From: Gammaproteobacteria bacterium
Lineage (GTDB): Bacteria; Pseudomonadota; Gammaproteobacteria; Pseudomonadales; Azotimanducaceae
Direction: 5' to 3'
NCBI GenBank assembly: GCA_021773555.1
Contig: JAJFKA010000092.1
Location: 27,315 to 91,314, forward strand
Length of the DNA: 64,000 bases
Shown: piece by piece, positions 63,308-64,000 of the stretch
Position numbering within the stretch: the stretch's first letter is position 1
Layout: each line of letters begins with the position of its first letter
The notes under the pieces: model-generated
Told to the model about the DNA's origin: nothing
Database searches by the model: none
Seen by the model: only the letters and a program-made list of their open reading frames with translations
Position numbers and translations under genes: made by a program

Positions 63308-64000
63308 CAGGAATATCGCTCTGAGAAAAAGTTGACGATATTCTGGATGATAGGTTGCGGCAGCAATATACCACCGAAGGTGTCCACGGCATTCCAGTCT
63401 CCCGGGGCCGGTACGTACCGATACTGGTAGTTATCGTTTGCTTTCCAGACCTCATACAGGGATCGGTTTTCGGCTGAATCCGTCGAAACCACCTGGTAAA
63501 CGAATCCAGCGTTGTCCGGGTAGTGTTCAGCGAGGCGTATTTCCTGCAGGCGAGTAACGTTCGCGCCCGACAGACAGAAGCCGTTGTGATGTGTGGCACC
63601 GTCTGGGTCATAAAAATTTGCCAGTGGTTTTGGCGATTCAGCGATAAGCTGGTCAAGTTCCGTCAGGTACTGCTGACCACTCACAATCGTGTCCCAGAGA
63701 ACCAGGCTCGCGAATCCGTCGATCGTGTGGGCGCTGAGAGTTGCGAGTGCGCCGCCGAGCCGGAGACCAACCAGGCTGCACGTCGAGAATCCGAGCATCT
63801 CCTTGAGTTCGGCTGCAGCGGAAGTAATATCATCAGACCAGTCCTGTAGGGTAAATCCAGTCTCATCGCCGCCAGAGTCTCCGGTACCCCGGTAGTCAAA
63901 TCTCAGCACGGGGAATCCCTGTCGATTAAGGAGATTCGCCAGTTGCCGCAGTGCCCTGTGACTACGCATGTATTCCTGTCCATAAGGCGGGCAAAGGACA
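63307..64000 (-). CDS. Alpha/beta hydrolase-fold protein lacking the nucleophile serine (5' truncated by window edge)
   Basis: The frame is open to the right edge and reads VLCPPYGQEYMRSHRALRQL across it, so the start lies beyond the window; about 230 residues are visible. The fold is clear from VLRFDYRGTGDSGG and the nucleophile-elbow region SLVGLRLGGALATL. At the elbow G-x-S-x-G reads G-L-R-L-G, so the serine is an arginine. The protein may therefore be a binding or regulatory partner of the active hydrolase next to it, rather than an enzyme. This GLRLG form also occurs, to my memory, in related NRPS- or EPS-linked proteins. It is the most upstream visible gene of the NRPS operon. Confidence 0.82.
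   Translation of the reverse strand, partial: VLCPPYGQEYMRSHRALRQLANLLNRQGFPVLRFDYRGTGDSGGDETGFTLQDWSDDITSAAAELKEMLGFSTCSLVGLRLGGALATLSAHTIDGFASLVLWDTIVSGQQYLTELDQLIAESPKPLANFYDPDGATHHNGFCLSGANVTRLQEIRLAEHYPDNAGFVYQVVSTDSAENRSLYEVWKANDNYQYRYVPAPGDWNAVDTFGGILLPQPIIQNIVNFFSERYS

Noticed and set aside
1..64000. Possible CRISPR arrays, transposases or prophage genes
   Set aside because: No regularly spaced repeats, transposase motifs or phage structural genes were seen.

Overview
The window looks like a chromosomal segment of a Gram-negative gammaproteobacterium, probably marine or environmental. This is inferred from gene content (lipoproteins with lipoboxes, a Tat substrate, CysZ, a FadJ-type beta-oxidation enzyme, an exosortase/PEP-CTERM locus with a sigma-54 promoter) and from an intermediate G+C content judged by eye. 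I see no rRNA, tRNA, CRISPR array, insertion sequence or prophage.

Left part (1 to about 27.3 kb) is a catabolic and lipid-metabolism region. It holds a truncated alkaline-phosphatase-superfamily enzyme, a TauD/TfdA dioxygenase, a type-B carboxylesterase-like protein whose triad histidine appears replaced by tyrosine, a two-subunit molybdenum hydroxylase (IorA/IorB type), CysZ, an amidohydrolase, two serine beta-lactamase-like hydrolases, a family III CoA-transferase, a methyltransferase, a diguanylate cyclase, two luciferase-like flavin oxidoreductases, a DUF1631-like protein, a FadJ-like enzyme, an M20 peptidase, a CehA-like lipoprotein, a VOC protein and a GMC oxidoreductase. A TIR-TM-TPR protein and a small secreted cysteine-rich protein, overlapping by 8 bases, lie at 27.3-29.8 kb.

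Right part (30.4 kb to the end) is an exosortase/PEP-CTERM exopolysaccharide locus. PrsR (sigma-54 activator), a WcaJ-like initiating sugar transferase, the TPR lipoprotein PrsT, a PEP-CTERM protein, an outer-membrane beta-barrel candidate, an exosortase fused to EpsI, an O-antigen ligase/polymerase-type protein, three glycosyltransferases, and CapE-CapF-CapG homologues for UDP-N-acetyl-L-fucosamine are all present. The PEP-CTERM gene has a near-perfect sigma-54 promoter (GG-N10-GC) preceded by two copies of a 16-bp element; a third related copy lies upstream of prsR. These fit a PrsR/RpoN circuit. No PrsK kinase, flippase, chain-length regulator or export porin is visible in the window.

The most unusual part is 50.4-64 kb: two acyltransferases, a FemAB/CelD-like GNAT, a NodB-like deacetylase, a VanZ protein with a large ectodomain, a Sfp/EntD-type phosphopantetheinyl transferase, and a convergent operon of two alpha/beta hydrolases plus a single-module NRPS. 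The NRPS has the order formyltransferase - half condensation domain - adenylation domain interrupted by a luciferase-like monooxygenase - carrier protein. By hand alignment its adenylation code reads DILQLGMIWK, nearly the published glycine code. I infer that this module makes a formylated and/or oxidised glycine-derived group, possibly for decorating the polysaccharide. That link rests on gene neighbourhood and is untested.
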